Below, in pieces: positions 13,806-23,591 of a DNA stretch of 64,000 nt. How positions within the stretch are numbered: the first letter of the stretch is position 1; each line of letters starts with the position of its first letter. The notes beneath the pieces are model-generated. The model was not told where the DNA came from. It did no database searches and saw nothing but the letters and a program-made list of their open reading frames with translations. The stretch comes from Papaver somniferum (taxonomy: Eukaryota; Streptophyta; Magnoliopsida; Ranunculales; Papaveraceae): positions 232,617,656 to 232,681,655 of the forward strand of contig NC_039364.1 of the NCBI RefSeq assembly GCF_003573695.1, given 5' to 3'. Both the position numbers and the translations under genes were made by a program.

Positions 13806-14365
13806 CTCTGTGTAAGGATAAAGAAGATGTCGGTCTAGGATATTTAGGGACTTGCATTGTTTTAACATAGCATCCCTGACTTAGTAAACTAGAAAAGTGT
13901 GCACTAGATCTTAAGACATATGGGTTAAAGTTCTTTCAGCTAGATACTTCTCAAATAGTGACCCTTTTTAAAACCAAGACAACTGTGGCTCCTCTTGGTC
14001 AAAGAAGAGCGTAGTTCTAAGTTAAGATTTATAAAAAACAACAGTTACTGGTGTCTAGATGATGGAAACTTTTGACTGTCAGTAGATAACCGAACATTTC
14101 AAGTAACAATTGAAATGTAAAATGAACCCAAGAAATGTACATAAATATGATTATAGCTTTATCACGAGGTATAGATTAAAATAAACCACAAAATCATAAT
14201 GAAACCAATAATTTAAATGAAACTTACGGTATAAACAAATTAAGTATCTAACATGACAAGAAAATGAGACGTTAACAAGAATAATAATTGAGAGAGACAA
14301 TGAAATGGATAATTAAATGCTTTAACATGAGAATACCCAGTTAAGAACCGGATTAAAAAGGAGAG

Positions 14366-15235
14366 GGTACCAAGTACACCACCAACCTTTTCGTTTAGTA
14401 GGAGTATGAACCTGTGTAGTACTTTTAACAATCAAAAGATGAGGAAAAGTAAAAAGCATACACACACAAGAATTTTGTTAACAAGGAAATCTGCACTTAT
14501 GGAAAATCTTCGGGACCTCGTCCATTAAACAGCAAACTATATTAAGCCGCTACCGCCACTAACTTACTATCAGACTTCAGACTCGAATATAGTTGAGACC
14601 GATTTAACCCCAAGAAATTCAGCTGCAATCGTGCTCATTACATCTGTTGAAGCTCGTAATACCCTACATAATTGACTTCCTTAGATGACGTCCTTTATAT
14701 AAGAGTTGCTTCAACCCGTATGAAGACTTTTGATACCAATATGCCTCTTACACATAAGCATATTTGATTTCCCTTTTATATCTTTCAAATCAAGGCTTGG
14801 ATATCTGTTTGCAATAAACAAATCTAGCAAGCCTCATGAATTCAGAATACCTACACTCAGTTAGCTGAGAAGCCTCTAATATTAACTACCTCTCAAGAAC
14901 AATCTTAAACCGATCAACAAAGAAGAGTTTTAAATATCTATCTTAAGGAATCACAAAGTTTAAGACGAAGAGAACTTTGTGACTTCTATCTATCTCATTG
15001 TTGATTGGAGATTGACAAAAAACTCGGCAATCAATAAGAAGGAGATCGGGATACACGAACTATCAAGGTAAAGATAGGCGGACATGGCTTCACGAATACC
15101 TAAATGAAGTCTTTAACCAAATTATGTTTCTCAGAATAAACCTAGGTTAATGGAGGACGACTTTAACATACAATTAGAACATAGGAGTGTCAAAGATAGG
15201 AATTCCAAGTTGTTTCCTCTCTATTTAGGCTAACC
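14366..15235 (-). mobile_element. Truncated antisense Copia-type LTR fragment
   Basis: Diverged reverse-complement match to the U5/R half of the SIRE-like LTRs: 'gttaacaaggaaatctgca', 'gggacctcgtccatt', and 'gaatatagttgagaccga' follow in the same order as in the antisense LTR at 8915-13805. It stops near the TATA region, where the MITE-like element begins. No TSD was found. Confidence 0.6.
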
Positions 15236-15612
15236 CCTACGGTCTTCTAATCTAGCAGCTAGATTGGTGATCCACGTCAGCTAGGGCAACCTCCTAAGTC
15301 CTATGGGATGGCTAATCTAGCAACTAGATTAGAAGACCACGTCAGCGGGACCACCATCTAGCGTTGAACGGTTCAACGCTTTAAATCTCAGCCGTTAGAT
15401 CAGAAAATTTTCTCCCGACGCTGAATGGTTCATCGTTTTGGTTACTTTTTGAGCGCTGAACGGTTCAGCTTTTGAAACTAGCTGCTAGTTGAACTGCGAG
15501 CAAATGCTAGGAGAGAGAAGTAGCAGGTACATGTGTTAACTTTTTTCCCACACTTTTTTTTTGATTTGCAACACTTTTTGGCTAATCTAGCAGCTCAATC
15601 TAGCCCATAGGG
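15234..15612. mobile_element. MITE-like element rich in palindromes
   Basis: A unit from CCTATGGG (15300) to CCCATAGG (15611) has inverted ends followed by inverted copies of CTAATCTAGCAG-type sequence. A further partial copy of the left end ('cttctaatctagcagctagatt') lies at 15244-15265. The centre holds a perfect palindrome at 15360-15380 with arms AGCGTTGAAC and GTTCAACGCT, and two related ones near 15421 and 15452. No coding capacity. Borders and TSD are not settled, so the superfamily is left open. Confidence 0.55.
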
Positions 15613-15951
15613 ATTAGTCTTATCAGGGTCGGTCGTCCATGGTAGCCTAAGACCCAACCCATGGATAACCCATAATATGAGGCCCTTAATTAAAAAAAGT
15701 TTAAATCTAGGCCCCGAATTATTAAAAGACATTCATACCCTTACATATATTGTCAAGCCCCTAATTAAATGAATTTTAAAACTAAGCCCCTAATTAAATA
15801 AAATTTAAAACTAAGCCCAAAATTATTAAAAATACGTTACAATAATTTCTTAGCATGTGTAACTAGAAGTTACACACGCATCTGTCTAGTGTAATTGAGA
15901 GTTACATATGCATCTATCTAGTGTAATTGAGAGTTACACATGTGATTTGTG

Positions 15952-16074
15952 TATTCAACGTCAACTCCAATTCCAGCGAGACCATTACCACATTTAAGCA
16001 ATTAGCTTTTATGAAGTTTAAATCTTTGCCTTTCCTTCTTGTCTTCTTCACTCCAAAATGCTTGCATATCTGCA
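15952..16074 (-). pseudogene. Exon-like segment of unknown origin in the captured array
   Basis: On the minus strand a pyrimidine-rich acceptor (cgttgcag) precedes an open stretch that reads QAFWSEEDKKERQRFKLHKS in one frame and CKHFGVKKTRRKGKDLN in another. I cannot assign it to a family. It lies at the 3' end of the proposed chimeric transcript. Confidence 0.3.
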
Positions 16075-16363
16075 ACGAAATAAACATCCATGGATTAGGT
16101 TGGATGAACAAAAAGAAAAATAAATAAATATCATACAACAATTGTAAGGCAAAATTATAGAACAAAGATCACAGAAAAGACACGTGATAACCTATCTTAG
16201 CATGTGTAACTAGGAGTTACACATGCACCTGTCTAGTGTAAAGAGGAGTTACACATGCATATATCACGTGTAACTGAGAGTTACAGATGCACCTGACATG
16301 TGTAACTCTCCTATAAAGCACACATTTTCAACTATAAAAGAGATAAGAATCATCATTTCTCAC

Positions 16364-16680
16364 CTCGTTATTCAAGAGTCTCACTGACACCAGCAATCAC
16401 CTTAAATCCTTGAGAAAGTGCATATGCAACTTTCTTTCTAAAGAACTACATAGCCATATTTCAAAAGCATCCAATCAATGTTACAGAACTATATAAAAAT
16501 TAAGAAAACCCAAAGGAAAGGATGTTGTGCCACAAGAGTTGTACATAACAATAACAATTAAGCTTCTGTGCAAAAAAATAAATAAAATTAATTACCTCAT
16601 TTGATTCATTTAGCAAAGCACTTCTTTCAAAGAGGTTGAGAATAACCCAGGGGATGTTTAAACTGGAAAGCATCTCAATA
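16364..16680 (-). pseudogene. Triosephosphate isomerase gene fragment (two exons, intron kept)
   Basis: Two neighbouring exons are recognisable. Exon 16680-16596 reads IEMLSSLNIPWVIL..FERSALLNESNE, matching the TPI region around the catalytic histidine. Exon 16437-16364 reads KKVAYALSQGFKVIAGVSETLE, matching the next exon. The 158-bp intron between them keeps gtaatt and tttag borders. The catalytic GHSER histidine is replaced (ILNLFER), the usual CVGETLEQ is AGVSETLE followed by TAA, and all other TPI exons are absent. It cannot encode an active glycolytic enzyme; it is a captured, decaying fragment. Confidence 0.85.
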
Positions 16681-17037
16681 CTGCATAAACAAGGGATGCG
16701 AGTTTTGTTTATGCATACATGCCTGAGCAGTATTTTAGTATCAGACCAGAAGATAGAAAACATGAATGCATGATGTGAGAAGATTAACTACTGTAAATAG
16801 GAGTTACACATGCATTTGAATAGTGTAACCAGGAGTTACAGATGCATTTGAATACTGTAACTGAGAGTTACAAATGCACCTGACTTGTGTAACTGAGAGT
16901 TACACATCCATATAATGCAAAGAAATGTCCAATGTCTTACACCTAAACTCATAAGAAATGTCTAATGTCAACTGCAACAAAAGTTGTTCAGCAAATCAAG
17001 TTCAATAAAGATAAATAGTGAAGGTGCAAAACCATAC

Positions 17038-17183
17038 ATGTGAGGGATGTATTTGAGGCATCCCCAAGTCCCCTTGCCTCACATTGAGAATCCAATTACA
17101 TAGAATTTTGATCCTAGACCCAACTGGTCAGCAAGCTCTTCCACGTCTAAAGCAGTACTCTTATATGTAGGTTTCGATTCAAA
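17038..17183 (-). pseudogene. Alpha/beta-hydrolase gene fragment
   Basis: The minus strand reads LDVEELADQLGLGSKFYVIG followed by FSM, a stop (TGA), and then WGCLKYIPHM. This matches the nucleophile-elbow region (GFSMGG) of a plant alpha/beta-hydrolase superfamily protein. The glycine after the Met is replaced by TGA, next to where the GXSXG motif needs it. No other hydrolase exon is present. The fragment ends at a possible donor (CATgtatgg). Confidence 0.8.
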
Positions 17184-17467
17184 TCAGTTTCTCCATACCT
17201 AGATCTATAAAATTAGCATGTGTAACTGGCGGTTACACATTTAATTAGCATGTGTAACTAGTAGTTACAGTTCTAATTAGCATGTGTAACTAGCAGCTAC
17301 ACATTCATATAACTTGCGTACTTGTAAAGTCTGAAGGCATCATACTTAAAAAGCTAATAGTCCATACCAATGCTTAATGTTGTTGATAAATACAATGAAC
17401 CAATACAGTATACACACATGAACTAGTGCCAAAAGAAAAATGGATACGAATATTGCTCAATATTTAC

Positions 17468-17570
17468 CTTTCAGCAGACACACATGAACCGCTGCTGGCC
17501 ACCACCACTACCTTCTCATCCTCCTCCAAAACCTGTACCTCCACTACACAACTTTGTTTGTAGACCAAGA
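17468..17570 (-). pseudogene. Exon-like segment of unknown origin
   Basis: Minus-strand acceptor gcttatcttcag and donor gtaaatatt bound 103 bp open in one frame, reading SCVVEVQVLEEDEKVVVVAS and ending SGSCVSAE. A second small exon-like piece (VSMFEAVVKHENK) lies at about 17748-17710 after an acceptor ttttcag. I do not recognise either. They fit the pattern of captured exons. Confidence 0.4.
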
Positions 17571-17849
17571 CTGAAGATAAGCAAACTAAAAAAAAAACTC
17601 AACTGTGAACTTCAGTAAAATGTTAATGTTGCTTATATCCAAGCGAACCAAACGCAGAAACAGACAAGTAGTGAAAAATGAAATCAAGTCGTGATATCTT
17701 CTGAACCTTGTTCTCATGCTTCACAACTGCCTCAAACATAGACACCTGAAAATTACAAATTCCAAATGATTCATTAATGAATACCACTTCATAATTAGTT
17801 CAAGATTTCTATGAATATAAAAAAACGACCACCTACTCCAAAAGCGCCG

Positions 17850-18245
17850 CCACTACTAAAATCTGCTGACACACATACAAACACATTGTAATCTGCTAGT
17901 ACACATACAAAATTCATGTGTCATCAGAAGTTACACATGCATATGGCATGTGTAATCAGAAGTTACATATCCTAGTACCAAGGAAAATAACATGCATAAC
18001 TATGGACAAATCAAAATAAAAGTACAAACATCCCCAAATCAAGTTGGTGCTACTAAAATCTGCTGACACACATACAAACGCATGTGTAATCTTCTACTAC
18101 ACATACAAAATTCATGTGTAATCAGAAGTTACACATGCATATGGCATGTGTAATCAGAAGTTATATATCCTGTTACCAAGGAAAATGACAGGTATAACTA
18201 TGGACAAATCAAAATCAAAGTACAAACATCCTCAAATCAAGCCAG
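17850..18245. repeat. Direct duplication of about 197 bp
   Basis: Two adjacent copies, starting near 17852 and 18049 with 'ctactaaaatctgctgacac', both containing the minisatellite pair and ending in 'gtacaaacatcc.caaatcaag'. The copies differ at a small number of positions. Confidence 0.8.
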
Positions 18246-19170
18246 TACTTCATATTTCCATAATCTAAACACTCGTAAACAAGCATCCTTGTAGCAAGCA
18301 TTAGGAACTTCCAACATAACACAAATTAAATCATGTTTTCATGTTACTTACATGTAATAGTTTGATGCTTTCAAAATTACTAATAAACAAACAAAAAAAA
18401 TTGCAGATCAGAACACTCTTAATAATTGATGACAGGAAACTATCAACATTTCATATAACATACTTGAAATCTAAATAATCTGATAGTTTAAATATGAAAA
18501 ATAAACAAATCGAGCAACAACAATAACAACAACGATCAAAACTTACCTAGATTAGAGATCAGTTGATTCAGGAAAAATCGTATTGGTCTTTTCCTTCGAT
18601 CTGAGTGGAATCATCCAAAATAAAATTTTCAAAACATGATTACAACAAACGAAAAAAAATCACTATAGATTGAAGTTTATCTGATTTCAATGATCTCATA
18701 TGGGTGGAAATATAAAAACACGATGATTATTAATCTGAAATTAGATTTAAGATTAGATCAAAATTTCAACAACAAATCCTAATAAAGAGATTTCGTAAAA
18801 AAAACAAAAAAACTCTGAAACCTTAGTTCCAATTGAAGAGAATGATAAAAGTATTATAGATCTAAACTATGACTCCAAATCGGATCAAAAATTCGAAGTG
18901 AAATCAAATGAATTAGGGTTTTGAAATCGTAAATCAGTCATTCATAAGTTTATTTTTGTTAAAAACATGACGAGATTTCAATTGAATCGAGTATAGAGAT
19001 GAGAAACTTATCTGTTTTGTTAGATTTGTTGATGAAATTGTTGCCATTCAACATTAATCTTCTGATATTTAAAACCTAGAAATAATTTTTGCCGGACCGA
19101 GAGAGAAAGAGAATGGAGAAGAGAGAGAAAGAAAATTGATAAATGAAAATATCTACCGAGATTCCTCTTG

Positions 19171-19178
19171 TATATATA
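19171..19178 (-). promoter_or_regulatory. TATA box of the minus-strand chimeric transcript
   Basis: Minus strand reads ACTATATATACAAG. A CT-rich leader (about 19130-19095) follows, typical of plant 5' UTRs, then an ATG at 19054. A candidate donor (CTAGgtaagt) occurs near 18545. It faces away from H2B, giving a head-to-head arrangement with TATA boxes about 300 bp apart. Confidence 0.5.
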
Positions 19179-19336
19179 GTAAAGGGTAATGTTATCATTA
19201 TTAAAATTCGTAATAATTAATTATGGGTCAGATCTAAAAAATTTTTGATTTTCTGGGCATACCAGTATCATTTTCCTAAAATATGGAGTTGATGGTGGAA
19301 GGGGTTGTACGATTTTTCACATCTTCATATTAGGAT

Positions 19337-19345
19337 CGATCCGTG
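19337..19345 (+). promoter_or_regulatory. Octamer-like histone promoter motif, first copy
   Basis: CGATCCGTG differs by one base from CGATCCGCG, the octamer portion of the plant histone type I element. GTGTCACG overlaps it, and a CCAAT sequence follows at about 19360. A second copy is at 19434. Confidence 0.45.
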
Positions 19346-19433
19346 TCACGCAAAGTGAACCAATCAATATCCACTAACATCTCTGCTTATCTGAGCCCTC
19401 CATTACTATTAATTTAATCAACGGTTTATACAT

Positions 19434-19442
19434 CGATCCGTA
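19434..19442 (+). promoter_or_regulatory. Octamer-like histone promoter motif, second copy
   Basis: CGATCCGTA, followed by another CCAAT-containing sequence (aaaccaatc) near 19455. Paired octamer-like and CCAAT sites upstream of the TATA box fit S-phase histone promoters. Confidence 0.4.
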
Positions 19443-19479
19443 TGAAACCTAATAAACCAATCAAATCCCACCAGATCTC

Positions 19480-19487
19480 TATATAAA
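19480..19487 (+). promoter_or_regulatory. TATA box of the H2B gene
   Basis: TATATAAAT-type sequence (ctctatataaatgc) about 120 bp before the ATG. It implies a short, pyrimidine-rich leader beginning near 19510. Confidence 0.7.
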
Positions 19488-19603
19488 TGCGCAAACTCTC
19501 TCCGTATCATTTCACACCATCTTTTCCTCTTTTATCTGCCTAGAAAAATCTTTCGCTCCCCCTAATTAAAAGTTTTCAGTTTCCCGTTCAAGTTTCCGAT
19601 CCA

Positions 19604-20038
19604 ATGGCACCCAAAGCAGAGAAGAAGCCAGCAGAAAAGAAACCCGCAGAAGAGAAGAAAGCAGAGAAAGCACCAGCAGAGAAGAAACCCAGAGCCGAGA
19701 AGAAATTACCAACCAAAGATGCTTCAACAGCAGACAAGAAGAAGAAAAAATCAAAGAAATCGGTTGAGACTTACAAGATCTACATCTTCAAAGTACTGAA
19801 ACAAGTTCATCCTGATATTGGTATCTCAAGTAAAGCTATGGGTATCATGAACAGTTTCATTAATGATATCTTTGAGAAACTCGCTGCAGAATCGTCCAGA
19901 TTAGCAAGGTACAACAAGAAGCCAACCATTACTTCTCGAGAGATTCAAACCGCTGTTCGTCTTGTTCTTCCTGGTGAATTGGCCAAGCATGCTGTTTCTG
20001 AGGGTACTAAAGCTGTTACCAAATTTACTAGTTCTTAA
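19604..20038 (+). CDS. Histone H2B
   Basis: Encodes an intact 144-residue H2B with no intron, as usual for plant core histones. It pairs with H2A in the nucleosome. Residues 1-52 are a Lys/Ala/Pro-rich tail with repeated [13 protein letters not shown] units. The histone fold runs from about 54 to 140 and includes [19 protein letters not shown], the [20 protein letters not shown] helix and [17 protein letters not shown]. Lys140 in the AVTKFTSS C-terminus corresponds to the conserved plant monoubiquitination site. The first ATG is followed directly by the conserved [12 protein letters not shown] start. TATA, CCAAT and octamer-like motifs lie upstream. It appears fully functional and is the clearest host gene in the window. 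Confidence 0.97.
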   Translation: MAPKAEKKPAEKKPAEEKKAEKAPAEKKPRAEKKLPTKDASTADKKKKKSKKSVETYKIYIFKVLKQVHPDIGISSKAMGIMNSFINDIFEKLAAESSRLARYNKKPTITSREIQTAVRLVLPGELAKHAVSEGTKAVTKFTSS

Positions 20039-22805
20039 TCGATGTTTCTGTTTTTTTAGGTTTTAGAAATTGAGGGTTTCTTTTGTTTCTATGGTTTCAA
20101 TCTGGGGGTTGAATTAGGGTTTCATATGTTAATATATCAAATATTATGAGAAGTGTTCAATTTCTAATCCAAATATCTTGTCACTGAAATCAATTGTCTA
20201 ATCTAATTTCTGAAAATGAATCAAATGAAACCGGTTTATGAAATGTGGTTTATCTGAATTACATTTTGGAACGTGAATGATGATTTTGCTAATGATTTTA
20301 TGGTTTTTTTTCTCAATTTGTTTCATTTTAATTGATACAATTAAAGTAAAACATAGAGTATTGTAGATTCCGTTGATTGGATTTTCTGCACTGGACTAGT
20401 GAATTGCTAGTGGCTTTAAGGTTTTTTGGTATTACTAGATCAATACATGTATAGCATATGAATGCAGAGTGAGGATGTTATTAGCATGGGGAGACATAGT
20501 TACTTCAGCTTAGACATTATCAGTGTAAAATGTTATTAGCAGTTTGGGTTAGTCTTATGCCACCTTCCAATTTTGAATAGTCTTCAGCTATGACTACCAG
20601 CAAGGGGAACAGTCATAAATTTTAGAAAGGATTTGTACTGGATCATTTTTGCAACTCTGTATATGCAGCTGCTAATCGATTTCACTCCTATTACTTGGCT
20701 CTTGCCTATTCTCTGGATGCTGCCACCAACGAAATGATCCGAGAGCATTGAACTTTGGACGATATAATTTTAACTGGATGGAAAATATTCGCAACCTCTG
20801 CAAGTGGTCAGTTACTTGTTGGTAGTGTGGGATTGCTAGTTTTCTGGCTTGCGAGAAAGTAATATGGAGACTTGATGGATGACGATGATACAAGGTGTTC
20901 ATTGGTTAAGGTATTTTCTGATTCTCCTAGACTTTTTAATTTATCCGAGTTTTCTAATAATCATGAAATTCATCTGCTTGAGCTGGTTAGTTGCAGTTGT
21001 TGATGTGTTGAATTAGTTTAATATTTTAACTCTGGCAGACATTTGGTAGTTGTGGTTTGGCACGATGAAGTTGCATGACACAGTCTTACACTCTCAAAGT
21101 CTTGAACCAATACTGTCACTAGCAAAGCTTAGCATATCATATATTAAGTTGTTGAAAGTCTGGATGTCGAGAAAGAAAATTAGTTTAGAGTCTGGACATG
21201 ATTCTGGACAGGTGGACACAAATGCGGTATGAGATTAGTTGAAAATTGTATCCTTGAAACTCCAAAGATTGATAGTTTGTAGCATTAAACATACTTGGGC
21301 GTTGTTAAAAACCATAAAAGTAGTCTTGAGGCTTAGTGATCTTATTCTCTGTATAGCTTTATTGAGCAATATGATGAAACCTTGAGGCTTAGGGATCTTT
21401 CTTATTCTCTGTTCTTAGCAATGCAAATTGGATGACATTACCTAATTACCTAAATCCACCCCTTTACAAGCATCAAAGATGAGTCATGAGCTACAACCCC
21501 TGCTGTAAGATGAATGAGAGAAATTTAAAATACCTTATGGGTCTTGCTATTAGCCAAATTTGCAACCAAGTAGGGCACCCATTTTTATTCCAAATCTTAA
21601 CAACAAAGTGAAGTAGAAGAATCAAACTACCTTGTATCTGTTATCTTCAAGCAAAGTGAATTCACATTCAAGTGTTATTTGAGGGTAGGCAGTAAAGAGG
21701 CCAATGTTTAGAATTTGCGTGTTGGTAATGATTAAATCTACTTTCACTGTTAGGAGACTAAACAAGAGCAGAACACAGTGTGTCAGGTTTTGCTTCTTGG
21801 TAACCCGAGCAGTCCTTAACACTTTTTTACTTCTTCCTTTGATTTCTTCCATTTATGTGTCATAGCTTAAGTTCCAACAGTGCTTAATTTGAGTATGAGC
21901 TATAGTCTTTCACATTATTTTGGTTGCGTTACTGTTTACACAGACCCAATGATTTGTTGACTACCCATTGTAACCATATTATAAGGCATCTCATATGAAT
22001 AAAAGTTGACGATGTTGTCATGTATTAGGTTGGTGGGTAATTGTTTTGTTGGAGATGATACATAGTTTCTTTGTGAATAAATGTAACCGTGTTCTTCTTA
22101 CAGTGTTTGGTTTCAGTGTATTTGGCCTTCTTGCTATTAGGTTCTGGGTCGTTCTGATAATAAGGTTTAACTTTATTTTGATCTATTTTTCTCAGCCTTC
22201 CCTGGCAGGGGTTAAGAGCTGGAACTGAGAAACGGCAACTCCATAGAGGTAATGCCTCAGTAGCGTTTTTTTCTTCCTTGTAATTAAGCACCTTCACAGT
22301 AATTAGTGTCCAGATTGATCATGCTAAATAAGTTGTCCACAAGAAAAATATGGTGTATCCGTGTTGGGACCAGTCTCTCTTGTTCTTTTTGTAACGGGAC
22401 CAGTCTCTGTTGTTCTTTTTGTAATCATTGTTCATTGATACATGGTGAATCAAACTAAATATCTCGTATTACCTATTGGTGCTCGGCGAATCATCTGTCA
22501 TAGTTCATATCATGCTCCCACCATTGACGATCATTGATCAGGTTCAAATATAAGCCAGATTACTCACATCTGAAAAGGCTATTCTGTGATCCTGAGATGG
22601 TAAAGCCAATTGTAAACAAGTTTTTGACCAACTTAAACATTGGTCCGTTATAATTACAAATGTGTTCACTACTAAAAAAGAACTATCACATTTTCATCTT
22701 ACAATCCTGTGGCGAGTTTCTAGCCTTGGAAGTCGTATTGTCATTGTTACATGTGCTGTGCAGGTATCAGTCAAATTACCTATTTAACTGGACTGTACTG
22801 AAAAG
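20039..22805. other. H2B 3' flank and spacer, no further gene seen
   Basis: The first 100-150 bases are a U-rich 3' UTR candidate; no clear polyadenylation signal stands out. The rest has only short unconvincing frames. One 30-bp tandem duplication is listed separately. The sequence ends at the TSD of the Copia array. Confidence 0.4.
22365..22425. repeat. 30-bp tandem duplication
   Basis: Two adjacent copies of GGGACCAGTCTCT.TTGTT followed by CTTTTTGTAA, differing at two positions. No function can be assigned. Confidence 0.8.
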
Positions 22806-23564
22806 TGTTGGAGAAAATGAGTTTTAATAAAAAATATTTTGGTCTTGGTATGGTTTAATCTAGTGACCTATGGGTCCAAGGATACTTGCTCATTTTATGA
22901 GTGAATGAATCTCTCTTTAGTCCCACATTGGGTATAAAAGAGAAGGAGCTCCACTATATAACCATATTCTTATGGATATGTTGTAAAATAATGTGGGTGG
23001 AGCGTGTGAACAAAAATACATATTTTTACCCATTCGATATGCGCGTAAGCAATGCACCAAGTCTCTTTTCTACACAAATTTAATTTTTGGCGAGTTTCTT
23101 TAGGATATTAATTTCAAAAATATTTTCTAAAGAGTTTTATTTATGGGTAAATTCTTTTTACTTGTTTTTGAAGAAAACCAAAACCTAACTTGATTTGCAA
23201 GTATTTCATCCTATAAATACAAATCGAAATTTTGTTTACAAATACACCGAAAATTCTTTTTTTATTCTAAGGTTTTCTCCATATGTTTTTACTTCCATCC
23301 CCATTGCTGAGTTCGAAGAGAGGGTAACTTGCGTTGTGCTAACTCAAGTTATATAGGGCAGTCTTATCCTGGACACATCTTCGCTGTGAGGGGTTTAGCA
23401 TTACTCAACTCGAGTATACCCGCGAACTAATGTGTTAAGGACAACTTGTTGAACCTGTGATTCTGCCGTCTTCAAGTTATTTCGGTAGAATTGTTTCGCA
23501 TTAGTTCTTTACATATTATTTTTGATACATTTAACGTGTTGTTCATTGTTGCAAGATTCCAACA
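22806..23564 (+). repeat. 5' LTR of the Copia array
   Basis: Starts TGTTGGAGAAAATG and ends TTCCAACA, 759 bp. Putative TATA box cctataaata near 23212. CTAATGTGTTAAG at 23427-23439 is complementary to the sequence just after the LTR. Confidence 0.92.
23427..23439 (+). other. LTR segment complementary to the primer-binding position
   Basis: CTAATGTGTTAAG is the exact reverse complement of CTTAACACATTAG at 23567-23579. The same pair exists for the second unit (28642-28654 with 28782-28794), and the 3' LTR keeps it at 33679-33691. Confidence 0.8.
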
Positions 23565-23566
23565 AT

Positions 23567-23579
23567 CTTAACACATTAG
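23567..23579 (+). other. Unusual primer-binding position
   Basis: The space where a tRNA primer site is expected, just after the LTR, lacks TGGTATCAGAGC or any other TGG-starting site. It reads CTTAACACATTAG instead. Only 27 nt separate the LTR from the gag ATG. The second unit has the same 13-mer at 28782-28794. Confidence 0.6.
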
Positions 23580-23591
23580 ATCCTTGTAACA

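Larger units (their letters stand above)
8586..14110 (+). pseudogene. LINE (non-LTR retrotransposon) reverse-transcriptase relic, split by LTR insertion
   Basis: The left part (about 8604-8914) translates to segments typical of the C-terminal part of plant L1-type reverse transcriptase, such as LKENYLGMPLF and NNLLNALPVHHMIYFKSP, with several in-frame stops (for example after INKE). The right part resumes at about 13806 with CKDKEDVGLG, the familiar region before the zinc-binding tail, and fades out near 14110. The reading joins sensibly once the 4.9-kb LTR nest at 8915-13805 and its TSD are removed. It is dead: many stops, and no endonuclease domain in the window. Confidence 0.7.
15852..18175. 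repeat. Six clusters of a ~32-bp palindromic minisatellite (GTGTAACTnnnAGTTACAC)
   Basis: Roughly 20 units with core TGTGTAACT-nnn-AGTTACACA followed by TGCA and a short spacer. Clusters lie near 15852-15945, 16199-16315, 16791-16915, 17214-17310, 17918-17972 and 18112-18170. Each unit is an imperfect inverted repeat able to form a 9-bp hairpin. Clusters alternate with the captured exon-like segments. The last two clusters sit in a larger direct duplication (next entry). Confidence 0.8.
15663..19277 (-). mobile_element. Putative gene-fragment-capturing element (Pack-MULE-like)
   Basis: Between two degenerate inverted ends (about 15663-15750 and 19171-19277; both contain a GCCC/ACCC, AATTA and TATATA series when read inward) lie unrelated gene pieces, all on the minus strand. 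They are two triosephosphate isomerase exons, one alpha/beta-hydrolase exon and at least one other exon-like segment, set among clusters of a palindromic minisatellite. A minus-strand TATA box (19178-19171) could drive them as one transcript. Captured pieces keep introns, so capture was at DNA level. Known Pack-MULEs and Helitrons behave this way. I found no convincing TSD, and a Helitron is not excluded. Confidence 0.45.

Noticed and set aside
16364..17183. A single functional enzyme gene on the minus strand
   Set aside because: The exons come from two unrelated families, both carry in-frame stops, and key catalytic parts are missing.
15852..18175. Possible CRISPR array (short palindromic repeats with spacers)
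   Set aside because: Plant nuclear context, unequal spacing, short similar spacers and no cas genes; it is a minisatellite.
15663..19277. Definite Mutator classification from a 9-bp TSD
   Set aside because: No matching flanks could be found at either proposed end; the class remains open.
22901..23083. 60-codon frame repeated at 28116 and 33347
   Set aside because: It is part of the three Copia LTRs; repetition reflects the LTR and not a conserved protein.
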